The notes below the pieces were generated by a model. That model was not told the DNA's origin. It worked only from the letters and a program-made list of their open reading frames with translations, and made no database searches. Positions 24,694-33,322 of a DNA stretch of 64,000 nt are shown piece by piece; positions within the stretch are counted from its first letter, which is position 1; each line of letters starts with the position of its first letter. The DNA lies in NCBI GenBank assembly GCA_019421365.1, contig JAHZFJ010000012.1:1-64000 (forward strand), in the 5' to 3' direction. The translations under genes were made by a program, and so were the position numbers. Source of the stretch: Lachnospiraceae bacterium (GTDB lineage: Bacteria > Bacillota > Clostridia > Lachnospirales > Lachnospiraceae).

Positions 24694-27399
24694 TTATTTT
24701 ACTAATTCTACTTTTTTTTCTGGTAGATCATTTTCAAATCTTTCCTTAGCTAATTCTGCATATCCTTCAGAAAATTCTATTCCAACACCTTTATATCCAT
24801 TTCGTACCGCAGAGACAATTGATGTACCGCTTCCCAAAAATGGATCCAGAATATACTTACCCGGCTTTCCAAAAACTTTTGAAACAAAATCTGGTATATC
24901 CTCTGGATAAGGCGCAGTATGTCCTACTGTATTCTCACCCTTACAATTGATTTTATAAACCGGCATGAAATCTACAACATAGTTCTTCCAGGCCTCTGGG
25001 ATATTATCCGTATTCACCCGCAATTCATCATTTCTACGCTTAAAGATGAACATATGCTCATAACAATTTACTGGTTTCTGATAATGTGGTGTAAAGTTAC
25101 CATCATTCGCACTTCTTTTACTCTGAGGTTCACCCTTATTCCAAATATAATCATCAACAAGTTCATAACCAGCCTTCTCAAATATTAAAATTGAGTACGC
25201 TCCTAAAAGCAGTCTCTTTGTTCCCATATTGGATTTTGCTATAGTCATTTCATTTCCATTTACATCTCCTATGTTGTACAAAAAGATACCTGATTTATCA
25301 AGTGTTTGCAATGTCTTTCTGGCAATATTGTACATATCAATAAAATATAGATACAAATTTTCCCACTGCGAATACTCTCTTGCGTTGAAATATGGTGGCG
25401 AAGTTACCGCTGCAGCCACAGAACCAGGCTCCAGACTATTAAGAATATCGAAAGAATCTCCATTTATTATATAGGCGTCTGATTCAACTAATAGTTTTTT
25501 TAATACCTCTTTTTTCGGTACTGAATCCTCTTTTGTTCTTACAAAACGTCTAATGTAGGTTCCGTCCTCAAAATAATCAGAGAACAAATTATTATCAATG
25601 TTAATCTCTGGCATATCCGTTGTATACCAAGAGTCTTGACCACAAAGAGAAGTATTAACGAGTGTTCTTCCATAATCATTTAACCTCGAGATTACAGTAT
25701 CATCACCATTAATAAACAAAACTTTCTCTTCTGGAAAAGAAAAGTATTTAATGAACATCTCATACACTTCATTTGTTGAATTAATAAATGCAATATCCTT
25801 TCTCCATTTTGCTATCATATCTTTAGTAATGACATTTTCAATTTCAACATTTCTTGCCCCGGCCTGCATATAATTTGTCTTGAAAGAATATCTTTTTCCT
25901 CTATTGGACTTGCTTCTACTCTTGCATATTACATTTTTACATTCCCAACTTCTATGACCAATTTCTGAATAAGAGTTTCCTAAAGCATTCAATCCATTGC
26001 ATACTGGACATGGTGTCTTTCGTTCATCCATTCTGTATTTATAGAAAATGAACAGCAATTTATTATCATTCTTTACTTCCGCCGCGAACTGCTCATGAGA
26101 ATCACTAATACCCTTGATTACAAAACAGTCATTAAACGAAAATCCGTAATATACATATCGCCATTCATCCATATATTTCATAAATTGCTCTCTATCCATA
26201 GCATGTTTAGTCAATTCATATAAATTATTAGCAGCTTTTATTACTTCATTTTCGTTCTTGCCACGATAAAATTGCTTAATGTTTTTCTCAATTTCATCTG
26301 ACTTTTCAAGCTCGTAAGTAATTCCATACGCCCTAAACATTTCATTACATATCTTTTCAGCCGAATAAAATTTTCTCTTTTCCTCAGTTCTTATGAAACG
26401 TTCTCCATAAACACCTATATACCCGTACAAAAGCCATTTTATATTTCTATTACCCGAATATATATTGTCAATCTCAACTGCAAATACTTTATTGTTTACT
26501 AGAATTCTAAATGCCTGTTGGATTGCATCTAACACATAATTGAAGAAATCTTTATCTGAATCAAACTTATCATAAATCGTTTGATTCAATCTTAAGTACA
26601 CTGCATCATAATCTTCCGTCAACAAATAATGTAAATCACCTTTTCTATCGAAAATCTTATCCTGATTAATCATTTTATTATCGACTACTGGCTGGTTCAT
26701 TGACACCTCAAGCTCACCTTTTAATGACATATCCTGAAGTTCTTTTCTTAGCAACTTTACGTATTTATCATAAAATATTTCTTCCGGATCCATGTTATCA
26801 CAAAACTCTTTTAATTCCATTATAGAAGTTTCACCCAGATCACCATCTATAAACGGTTCGTTGTATTTGAACAACGCGACATTTGACATTTCATTCTTAT
26901 TGTAATAAGCATGTAATTTTGAATAAATACCAAATAAATAATCTGATAATTTTTTAATATCCTCCTCCGCAATTGCAACCTCCCACAACTTTAAAAAGCA
27001 TTCAGCTGCTACATCATACTCAATAATTGATATACTTTTTACCTTCTTTATAATATCCTCCCTATCAATTATTTCATTTTCTACACTAAGTTCTTTAAAA
27101 AATAATTCCAAATCAGATTCATTTCTATAGTCTAAATATCTCAAAAGAACCTTTTTATGCCGACGTCCAATTTGAAGGCCTTTCTTAATACAATAATCCG
27201 TTATCATTTTTAAATTTTCGCCGTTCATTTTAAACGAATCCACAATTATTGCAGTAATAACAGCATTTGAATATTCTACATTACATCGATCTTCATTTAC
27301 CCCATTAAACTCTGCAATTCTATCTGCAACAAATTTCATATTATCTTTGTTAATCCCATTATTTTCTATAAATCTTTCTAGCAATTCTATGCAGTTCAT
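24694..27399 (-). CDS. Large DNA methyltransferase with zinc-finger N-terminal region
   Basis: A 901-residue protein. The C-terminal 260 residues are a beta-class amino-methyltransferase: motif IV TSPPYFNAREY at about 666, then motif I DPFLGSGTSIVSAV at about 852. SPPY is typical of N4-cytosine and some N6-adenine enzymes. The middle has a four-cysteine finger (CPVCNG...WECKNVICKS, about 465-510). The N-terminal 450 residues are helical and unrecognised; they may hold the recognition domain or a fused nuclease. The ATG at 27399 is chosen for GGAGG 9 nt upstream. It is convergent with the 372-residue gene. Likely modification subunit of a restriction or other defence system. Confidence 0.85.
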   Translation of the reverse strand: MNCIELLERFIENNGINKDNMKFVADRIAEFNGVNEDRCNVEYSNAVITAIIVDSFKMNGENLKMITDYCIKKGLQIGRRHKKVLLRYLDYRNESDLELFFKELSVENEIIDREDIIKKVKSISIIEYDVAAECFLKLWEVAIAEEDIKKLSDYLFGIYSKLHAYYNKNEMSNVALFKYNEPFIDGDLGETSIMELKEFCDNMDPEEIFYDKYVKLLRKELQDMSLKGELEVSMNQPVVDNKMINQDKIFDRKGDLHYLLTEDYDAVYLRLNQTIYDKFDSDKDFFNYVLDAIQQAFRILVNNKVFAVEIDNIYSGNRNIKWLLYGYIGVYGERFIRTEEKRKFYSAEKICNEMFRAYGITYELEKSDEIEKNIKQFYRGKNENEVIKAANNLYELTKHAMDREQFMKYMDEWRYVYYGFSFNDCFVIKGISDSHEQFAAEVKNDNKLLFIFYKYRMDERKTPCPVCNGLNALGNSYSEIGHRSWECKNVICKSRSKSNRGKRYSFKTNYMQAGARNVEIENVITKDMIAKWRKDIAFINSTNEVYEMFIKYFSFPEEKVLFINGDDTVISRLNDYGRTLVNTSLCGQDSWYTTDMPEINIDNNLFSDYFEDGTYIRRFVRTKEDSVPKKEVLKKLLVESDAYIINGDSFDILNSLEPGSVAAAVTSPPYFNAREYSQWENLYLYFIDMYNIARKTLQTLDKSGIFLYNIGDVNGNEMTIAKSNMGTKRLLLGAYSILIFEKAGYELVDDYIWNKGEPQSKRSANDGNFTPHYQKPVNCYEHMFIFKRRNDELRVNTDNIPEAWKNYVVDFMPVYKINCKGENTVGHTAPYPEDIPDFVSKVFGKPGKYILDPFLGSGTSIVSAVRNGYKGVGIEFSEGYAELAKERFENDLPEKKVELVK

Positions 27400-27642
27400 C
27401 AATTCAATCCTCCATTTCACCTTAATATGTTACCATAGTGTTTTTTTATTTTCAAGTTACTTTAAAATTACTCTAACATCATACATCTACATTCTTTCTT
27501 GTAGAGTAAAAATAGGGGAGGTGTTAAGCTATCTGTACACTACCATCAACTTAATCTTTCTACAATGTCATAGATTATAGGATATTTATTCACCATAAGC
27601 CATTCTATCTTTGTTAATCAACACCTAAGCAAATCCTAAAAT

Positions 27643-27675
27643 CAGTAAAACTCTCCATTTTATGATACCGTTCTT
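27643..27675. repeat. att-like repeat copy C (degenerate)
   Basis: CAGTAAAACTCTCC followed by ATTTTATGATACCGTTC: matches copy D with a 2-nt deletion and two changes, then diverges. The eight bases before it (CTAAAATC) resemble those before D (CCAAAATC). It probably marks an old right end of the element or a remnant insertion site 0.3 kb inside D. Apart from copies C and D and the features listed, the 27400-27949 gap has no supported gene. Confidence 0.7.
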
Positions 27676-27861
27676 CTCAATTAAACCGATACTATAATAA
27701 TTATTTCTAAAAGTGCCCTCCAAGTGCCTTAACCACTCGCACACATTCCTCACTTTTGATTCTACTTACCCATACTTACTCAATTAGCCCAGCTCTCAAT
27801 ATTCAACTCCCTCACGTGCAAACTCAATACCTTCACCCATTCTCCCTACTCTTTCCTAAAC

Positions 27862-27893
27862 TAAAAAAGGACTGAACCTCTCGATTCAATCCT
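27862..27893 (-). terminator. Terminator downstream of rlmH
   Basis: On the - strand, AGGATTGAA/TTCAGTCCT stem followed by TTTTTTAG. It is the first good terminator after rlmH in the direction of transcription. Confidence 0.65.
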
Positions 27894-27902
27894 AATCATT
27901 CT

Positions 27903-27937
27903 TACTGCAGTTGACGGGACTTGAACTCGTCAGTTCT
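27903..27937 (-). other. tRNA 3'-end-like fragment
   Basis: Read on the - strand, a T-arm-like segment (ACGAGTTCAAGTCCCGT) is followed by CAACTGCA. It has the loop TTCAAGT and a stem with one mismatch, as in tRNA-Leu-type T-arms. No 5' half of a tRNA is present. Likely a carried-over fragment of a tRNA gene, as often found at island ends, or coincidence. Confidence 0.35.
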
Positions 27938-27949
27938 TTTTCCCAAAAT

Positions 27950-27985
27950 CAGTAAAACTCTCCGTTACTTATGATACGGTTCACC
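27950..27985. repeat. att-like repeat copy D, at the rlmH 3' end
   Basis: CAGTAAAACTCTCCGTTA followed by CTTATGATACGGTTCACC. The second half is the reverse complement of the last codons of rlmH (GEPYHK-stop). This is the position used by SCC elements in staphylococci, where the cassette inserts in the last codons of the same gene. The sequence remains coding after insertion, so rlmH is intact. Confidence 0.88.
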
Positions 27986-28444
27986 TTTCATAATCCGATA
28001 CCCCCTATACACCTGCTCAAGTAACACCATTCGCATCATCTGATGCGGAAACGTCATCTTCGAGAAGCTTAACTTATAGTCAGCACGATCCAGAACTGTC
28101 TTATCTAGACCTAGAGAACCACCAATAACAAATACAATATGACTGTCCCCGCCAATCCCTAATTTATCAATCTTTTCTGCTAGCTCTTCTGAGGTAAGCA
28201 TTTTGCCTTCAATTGCAAGTGCAATCACATATGCCCCTTCTTTAATATGTTTAAGAATTCTCTCCCCCTCTTTTTTCTTGATCATTAGTTCTTCGGCTAC
28301 ACTTGCATTATCCGGTGTTTTCTCATCTGGTACTTCTATAATATCAAGTTTACAGTATCTACTTAATCTTTTTGAATATTCATCAATACCCATGGTAAAA
28401 TATTTTTCTTTTATCTTCCCTACACATACAATTGAAATTCTCAT
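27965..28444 (-). CDS. rlmH: 23S rRNA (pseudouridine1915-N3)-methyltransferase RlmH
   Basis: A 159-residue SPOUT methyltransferase, full length, that methylates pseudouridine 1915 in helix 69 of 23S rRNA. Hallmarks are the N-terminus MRISIVCVGKIKEKYF, the SAM-knot segment FVIGGSLGLDKTV, the SKMTFPHQMMRMVLLEQVYR block and the invariant C-terminal GEPYHK. The ATG has AGGAG upstream. Its last seven codons form the element attachment site. It is the anchor of the whole island to its left, exactly as orfX/rlmH is for SCC in Staphylococcus. Confidence 0.97.
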   Translation of the reverse strand: MRISIVCVGKIKEKYFTMGIDEYSKRLSRYCKLDIIEVPDEKTPDNASVAEELMIKKKEGERILKHIKEGAYVIALAIEGKMLTSEELAEKIDKLGIGGDSHIVFVIGGSLGLDKTVLDRADYKLSFSKMTFPHQMMRMVLLEQVYRGYRIMKGEPYHK

Positions 28445-28716
28445 TCTAACTCCTATCTTTCTACCTTATAAGGTTTTAAAACCGACTTTTTTACTATGTT
28501 AAATATAATAATTCATAATTCTTTTAATCATCTTGCTATTATACAATTTAATCCTTATATAGGTCAAATAATTTTGTATCTGCCACAATTTAATAACTAT
28601 TTTATTCTTTTTTAGTATTTTTTAACTTGAAAATAAAAACGAAAGATTTATAATTACTAGGAAAAGTACAGTTCGTTTGCAAACAATTGTTAAATTAAAT
28701 GATTGGAGATGACATT

Positions 28717-29883
28717 ATGTCAATAACTGATAATTTTCTTATTGAATTCTTGCAAAAATTCGATGAATATCCGTTTCTAGTAAAACTTTCTGGCAAGGAA
28801 TATAAAATCGGTACTGGTGATCCAACCTTTACCGTAAGTCTGAATAAAGATATCCCAAAAAAAGAATTATTAACTAGTACCTCTCTCGCTCTAGGAGAAG
28901 CGTATATGCGTGGTGACTTAGAAATAGAGGGTGACTTATTTAATGCCCTAGATCACTTTCTTGGACAAATGGGCAAATTCTCAACCGATAAATCTGCACT
29001 GAAAAAACTAATTTTCTCTTCTGTGTCAAAGAAAAATCAGGAAAAAGAAGTAACTTCTCATTATGATATTGGTAATGACTTTTACAGCCTATGGCTTGAT
29101 GAAACTATGAGTTATTCCTGCGGATATTTTAAGAATGAAACAGATACCCTCTACGATGCACAGGTTAATAAGGTCGACTATATTCTTGAAAAACTTCACC
29201 TAGAAAAGGGAATGAACCTTCTTGATATTGGATGTGGTTGGGGTTTCTTATTAATTGAAGCTGCCAAAAAATACGGAGTCAATGGTGTTGGAATCACCCT
29301 CAGTAAAGAACAACAAAAGAAATTCCAGAATAGAATCAAAGAAGAAGGTCTAGAAGGTCAGATATCTGTAGAACTTATGGATTACCGCGAACTAGAAAAG
29401 AGTGATCTTAGCTTTGATCGTATAGTTAGCGTAGGAATGCTTGAACATGTGGGTAGAGAAAATTATGAATTGTACATAAAAAATGTGGATTCCGTGTTAA
29501 AAAAAGGTGGTCTCTTCCTCTTACATTACATTAGTGCACTGCAAGAACATCCAGGTGACCCTTGGATTAAGAAATATATCTTCCCAGGAGGTACTGTTCC
29601 AAGTCTCCGTGAGATAATGCATATTTTAGGCGATTATAAATTCTATACTTTAGATGTAGAAAGTCTTCGTCGCCATTATTATAAAACGCTTCTTTGTTGG
29701 AATCATAACTTTAATGAAAATAGAGAAACCATTGAAAAAATGATGGGGTCTGAATTCACAAGAATGTGGGATTTATATCTATGTGCTTGCGCAGCAACCT
29801 TCCACAACGGAATCATTGACCTTGATCAGATCTTAATTTCAAAAGGCATAAATAATGATTTACCAATGACTAGATGGTATTAG
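28717..29883 (+). CDS. cfa: Cyclopropane-fatty-acyl-phospholipid synthase
   Basis: A 388-residue SAM-dependent enzyme that adds a methylene bridge to unsaturated acyl chains of membrane phospholipids. An N-terminal lipid-binding region is followed by the CFAS signature: EVTSHYDIGNDFYSLWLDET, the SAM loop LLDIGCGWGFLLIEAA at about 168, VSVGMLEHVG and FPGGTVPSLREI. The ATG at 28717 is chosen because GGAG lies 9 nt upstream; an earlier ATG at 28699 precedes that site. Monocistronic, with a perfect terminator downstream. Diverges from rlmH. Confidence 0.93.
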   Translation: MSITDNFLIEFLQKFDEYPFLVKLSGKEYKIGTGDPTFTVSLNKDIPKKELLTSTSLALGEAYMRGDLEIEGDLFNALDHFLGQMGKFSTDKSALKKLIFSSVSKKNQEKEVTSHYDIGNDFYSLWLDETMSYSCGYFKNETDTLYDAQVNKVDYILEKLHLEKGMNLLDIGCGWGFLLIEAAKKYGVNGVGITLSKEQQKKFQNRIKEEGLEGQISVELMDYRELEKSDLSFDRIVSVGMLEHVGRENYELYIKNVDSVLKKGGLFLLHYISALQEHPGDPWIKKYIFPGGTVPSLREIMHILGDYKFYTLDVESLRRHYYKTLLCWNHNFNENRETIEKMMGSEFTRMWDLYLCACAATFHNGIIDLDQILISKGINNDLPMTRWY

Positions 29884-29915
29884 TTCACTCAACACTTATC
29901 TAGTTCACTATAACA

Positions 29916-29945
29916 AACAGCCCGAAGTAATATTCGGGCTGTTAT
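29916..29945 (+). terminator. cfa terminator
   Basis: Perfect CAGCCCGAA / TTCGGGCTG stem with a 6-nt loop, followed by TTATT; it lies about 35 nt after the cfa stop. Confidence 0.8.
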
Positions 29946-29948
29946 TCC

Positions 29949-30135
29949 AAAGGAAAAAGATATTATTCTTCCATATATTTCGATAGAAATTGTTTGGTTC
30001 CTTCTTCTCTAGGACTATCCATGACTTGTTTTGACGCTCCCTGCTCCACAACCATACCATCATCCATAAATATTTATTGATCTGCAACGTCTCTAGCAAT
30101 TGCAACTCTCTGTTGCTATCCACCAGAAAGTTGAG
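29949..30135 (-). pseudogene. Internally deleted duplicate of an ABC transporter ATPase gene
   Basis: This stretch is almost identical to the 3' part of the amino acid ABC ATPase gene at 40833-41618. The C-terminal codons (40825-40968) are joined directly to the signature-motif region (about 41115-41155), skipping roughly 147 bases. The joint falls at a short shared sequence (CTCT.GC), suggesting microhomology deletion. It lies between cfa and the 289-residue gene, and it cannot make a functional protein. Confidence 0.85.
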
Positions 30136-30148
30136 TTACCACCGTCTA

Positions 30149-31018
30149 TTAACTTAGACTTTCCACCATATTTTGAATCTGTTCTATTGAGATTCCTTCT
30201 TCTGAGTTTATGGAATACGCATATCCATCCTTATTCCAAACTGCAAGATTTACAGTGTTGCCATTTCCTTTACAAGTAACCGTGATATCCTTTACTTTCT
30301 GTTGCTTTGTTGTCTTGTAAACATTACTATCTCCACTAATATCTTCCGATCCTTTGCTTACTCGGTAAATAATCTGATTCTCCTGTTTGTTTACAAATCT
30401 GACTTCCGCTATCTTCTTGCTAATATCCTGATATACATAAGCGGTATATTCTTTAGGAATTAGAGGTAACTGAACAGTAAAATTCATGGCATCCTGTAAT
30501 TTCTCAAAGCTATCATATTCTGTCAAAGGAGATGGAATCTGACTACTATCCTTTTGGTTATCCAGCTGAATCTCATCATCACCTGATAAGATCTGAAATA
30601 CTTCAATCGGTACATACACCTTTTTGTTCATCACGGTTGGAGCTGCATTCAGTTTAAGTGGTCCTGTTGCACCTTGCGCCCCTTTGATACTTGTAGTAAA
30701 TGAATACTCATTTTTTCCTATATTAATTGTAGTGTGTTGTTCTCCCGTTTCAATCGTGTAGGATTTATCTTTGTTCTTAGTTACCTTATATCCCATAGCT
30801 TTGGCAGTTGCTTTCATTGGTACCATAACACAAGCTTTGATTTTTGATGTTTTTCCTTCTAACTGCAAATAATAGCCCTGTTCCTGTTGAAGCTGAGTAG
30901 AGATTGCGGTTGTTTTGGGTTCAATAGCTGCATTGGATTTGGCATAAATACCTACCGATGATACTAAAGCTGCGTTTAATGCAAGTGTTAATGTAATTGT
31001 AAGTACTGATTTTTTCAT
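30149..31018 (-). CDS. Secreted protein with copper-amine-oxidase-like N domain and DUF4367-like C domain
   Basis: A 289-residue exported protein with a signal peptide at residues 1-26. A stalk-type Cu_amine_oxidN1 domain spans about 45-155 (GYYLQLEGKTSKIKACVMVP, then PTVMNKKVYVPIEVFQILSG); these domains bind surfaces or peptidoglycan and carry no oxidase activity. Residues 165-289 resemble the DUF4367/RsgI-type extracellular sensor domain (LPKEYTAYVYQDISKKIAEV-like pattern and GYAYSINSEEGISIEQI). No regulator is adjacent. AAGGAAG before ATG. Role unknown, probably in the cell envelope. Confidence 0.75.
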   Translation of the reverse strand: MKKSVLTITLTLALNAALVSSVGIYAKSNAAIEPKTTAISTQLQQEQGYYLQLEGKTSKIKACVMVPMKATAKAMGYKVTKNKDKSYTIETGEQHTTINIGKNEYSFTTSIKGAQGATGPLKLNAAPTVMNKKVYVPIEVFQILSGDDEIQLDNQKDSSQIPSPLTEYDSFEKLQDAMNFTVQLPLIPKEYTAYVYQDISKKIAEVRFVNKQENQIIYRVSKGSEDISGDSNVYKTTKQQKVKDITVTCKGNGNTVNLAVWNKDGYAYSINSEEGISIEQIQNMVESLS

Positions 31019-31164
31019 AATGTTCTTCCTTTCTATCTTATATGCGATATTTATATGTTTCTATTATAGATACAACTTTACTACCTAATATGTTGCATAT
31101 AATATAAATTTTTTTTTATTTTCTTTGAATACATAGGATTGTGGGCTTACTGTAGTTTATAATA

Positions 31165-31215
31165 AGTTGCCCCAGAGTAAATATTTAAAATTAATATTTA
31201 TCTCCGGGGCAACTT
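31165..31215. terminator. Long hairpin between convergent or unrelated units
   Basis: AGTTGCCCCAGAGTAAATATT pairs with AATATTTATCTCCGGGGCAACTT, with an AAAATT loop. It terminates the SDR-MFS operon read leftward (ends 31273). Nothing else is seen in 31019-31272. Confidence 0.75.
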
Positions 31216-31272
31216 TAGTTTGTATGTATAAGGTTAATCACCAAACCAACATTTTTCTATACTGAAGTGGAT

Positions 31273-32007
31273 TTAAGCGAAATAGGTTCCACCGTTAATG
31301 TCCAACGCTACACCAGTAATGTAGCTTGCATCATCGCTTGCCAAAAAGACGATGGCTGGTGCAACATCACTTGGTAATGCTAACCGGCCCATAGGCAGTG
31401 TCTCAACATCATATTCTAAATCACTGGACATTTCAGAATCCACCACACTAGGGCATACCATATTCACCGTAATGTTATCTTTTACACCAAGTTTGGCATA
31501 CGAACGGGAAGCTCCATGGATCGCCGCTTTAGAAGCAGCATAGCTTACTGCTGAAATGCTAGTACCAACATGTGCAGCGATAGATGAGATGGTGACAATC
31601 CTTCCGTAGTGGTTCCTTTTCATAATAGCTAGTGCTTCTCTGCAACACAGATGCACACCTGTTATATTAACACGCATCACGCGGTCCCACTTCTCTGTTG
31701 TTTCCTCAGCCAATGGTGTTCTTGGGCATATGCCTGCACAATTGATCAGGATATCAACTTTTTTAAACTTTTCAACAGCAGTGTCAAACAATGCCTTTAC
31801 GCTAACCTCGTCTCCTACATCCGTTTTCACACCATAGGCTTCTGTTTCATAAGCTTTCTCAATCTCTTTTGCGGCAGTTTTCGCTGCATCCTCATTAAGA
31901 TCAGCAATTATTATTCCAGATACTCCTTTTTTTGCCAGCAACATTGCTGTTTCTTTCCCAATTCCACCGCTTCCTCCAGTTACCACTACGTATCTTCCTT
32001 TAAACAT
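31273..32007 (-). CDS. SDR oxidoreductase, FabG-like
   Basis: A 244-residue classical SDR. It has the cofactor loop TGGSGGIGKETA (about 10-21), acidic ADLNED after beta-2 suggesting NAD preference, ILINCAGICPR, catalytic Ser in ISSIAAHVG and YAASKAAIHG (YxxxK). The length and tail GVALDINGGTYFA are those of the FabG-type family. The ATG at 32007 (GGAGG 9 nt upstream) overlaps the end of the transporter gene by 8 nt, so the genes are co-translated. Probably oxidises or reduces the compound imported by the transporter; substrate unknown. Confidence 0.88.
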   Translation of the reverse strand: MFKGRYVVVTGGSGGIGKETAMLLAKKGVSGIIIADLNEDAAKTAAKEIEKAYETEAYGVKTDVGDEVSVKALFDTAVEKFKKVDILINCAGICPRTPLAEETTEKWDRVMRVNITGVHLCCREALAIMKRNHYGRIVTISSIAAHVGTSISAVSYAASKAAIHGASRSYAKLGVKDNITVNMVCPSVVDSEMSSDLEYDVETLPMGRLALPSDVAPAIVFLASDDASYITGVALDINGGTYFA

Positions 32008-33235
32008 CACTCATTTCCTCCTTTTTCTTATTTACTGCTATTTTCTTCGCAATTATAACCAAAGCAATTGCTACCACTGCCAATATTGCAGAACTTATAA
32101 ATCCTACAATATATTCATTAGTCATATCATAGAAGCCCGCTGAAAGTCTTGGACCAATAAATGCACCGATACCATATCCGATAAAACAAAGACCATAATT
32201 ACGATTATAGTACTTTGAACCGAAAAGCATCCGAATCATAGGTGCAAATACCACCAACAATCCACCAAACGAAAATCCTACTAATACAATGCATGCCACA
32301 AAATATGCAAAAGTATAAGCCCGAGTGAGCATTAACATTGCTATTGTAGTAATTGTAAGACACAACATAAGGGACTTCCATCCTTTGAGTTTGTCATAGA
32401 TAATACCAAAACTGATTCTTCCTACCATATTACTAAGCGTCATAATACTGACACAGATGGATGCCTGCATTGTACTTAATCCAACTTGAGTCTGCGCAAT
32501 GGGAGATGTTGCACTGACCATTAATGTTCCTGCAGCATTGGCACATATAAACATGACCAGCATAACCCAAAACAGCTTAGTTTTTACCATTTGCGGTATG
32601 TTATAATTTGGGGATTCCAACACGTTTGTGGTTCCTTGAGGTGGCACCCAACCTTCTGGCTTCCAATCATCTGGACATGGTACAATCATCCATGCAACAG
32701 CACCGATTCCAATCAAAAAGACAACACCTAAAATTTGGCATGCAGTCTGTGCACCATATTGTTCAATTAGTCCTGCAGCAATTGGCGAAAGAATAAATGG
32801 TCCAAAAGAAGCTCCTGCTTGCGTCAACCCAGAAATGGAACCTGCTTTATCCGGAAACCATTTTAACGCGGTTGGTAAACATGCGGGATAAATCAATTCT
32901 CCTCCAGCCCCGGCCATAAGACCATAAGACAAATAAAGACCTGATATGCTAGTAATCCTACCAGTAAAAAACCATCCTGCTGAAAAAAGCACTAATCCTA
33001 TATAAATAGCAACTCGAGGTTTAAATTTTTCCGCTATGCTTCCTCCTAGAAATCCAACTGCACAGTATACAAACATATAGATGGTATATGCCATGCTGAA
33101 ATCCGACATTGTCCACTCAAATTTTGATACTAAAGGCAAGGCAAACAAACTAAAGAATGCAGTTGCTGAAGTAAACAAGCTCTGCATCCATACTCCGGCA
33201 AAAACACGCCAACGAGTGTATTTTGTTATTTTCAT
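32000..33235 (-). CDS. MFS transporter, oxalate/formate antiporter (OFA) family
   Basis: A 411-residue protein with 12 hydrophobic segments and the OFA-family pattern. It has the LPLVSKFEWTMSDFSMAYTI opening, GPFILSPIAAGLIEQYG in TM5-6, and the cytosolic loop VPCPDDWKPEGWVPP seen in OxlT-like proteins. OFA members exchange or import small carboxylates. It lies between two SDR genes in one operon, suggesting uptake and redox conversion of a hydroxy-acid or related compound. AGGAGG before ATG. Confidence 0.85.
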   Translation of the reverse strand: MKITKYTRWRVFAGVWMQSLFTSATAFFSLFALPLVSKFEWTMSDFSMAYTIYMFVYCAVGFLGGSIAEKFKPRVAIYIGLVLFSAGWFFTGRITSISGLYLSYGLMAGAGGELIYPACLPTALKWFPDKAGSISGLTQAGASFGPFILSPIAAGLIEQYGAQTACQILGVVFLIGIGAVAWMIVPCPDDWKPEGWVPPQGTTNVLESPNYNIPQMVKTKLFWVMLVMFICANAAGTLMVSATSPIAQTQVGLSTMQASICVSIMTLSNMVGRISFGIIYDKLKGWKSLMLCLTITTIAMLMLTRAYTFAYFVACIVLVGFSFGGLLVVFAPMIRMLFGSKYYNRNYGLCFIGYGIGAFIGPRLSAGFYDMTNEYIVGFISSAILAVVAIALVIIAKKIAVNKKKEEMSDV

Positions 33236-33322
33236 GATATCCTCCTAACATAAACTAGCGATAAGCGAATTGACCAAATCACCTGATTAATAATTAATAG
33301 TACTAAACATTTAATAGTTGTT

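Noticed and set aside
27903..27937. A complete tRNA gene after rlmH
   Set aside because: Only a T-arm-like and 3' acceptor-like piece exists; no D-arm, anticodon arm or 5' acceptor strand could be found.
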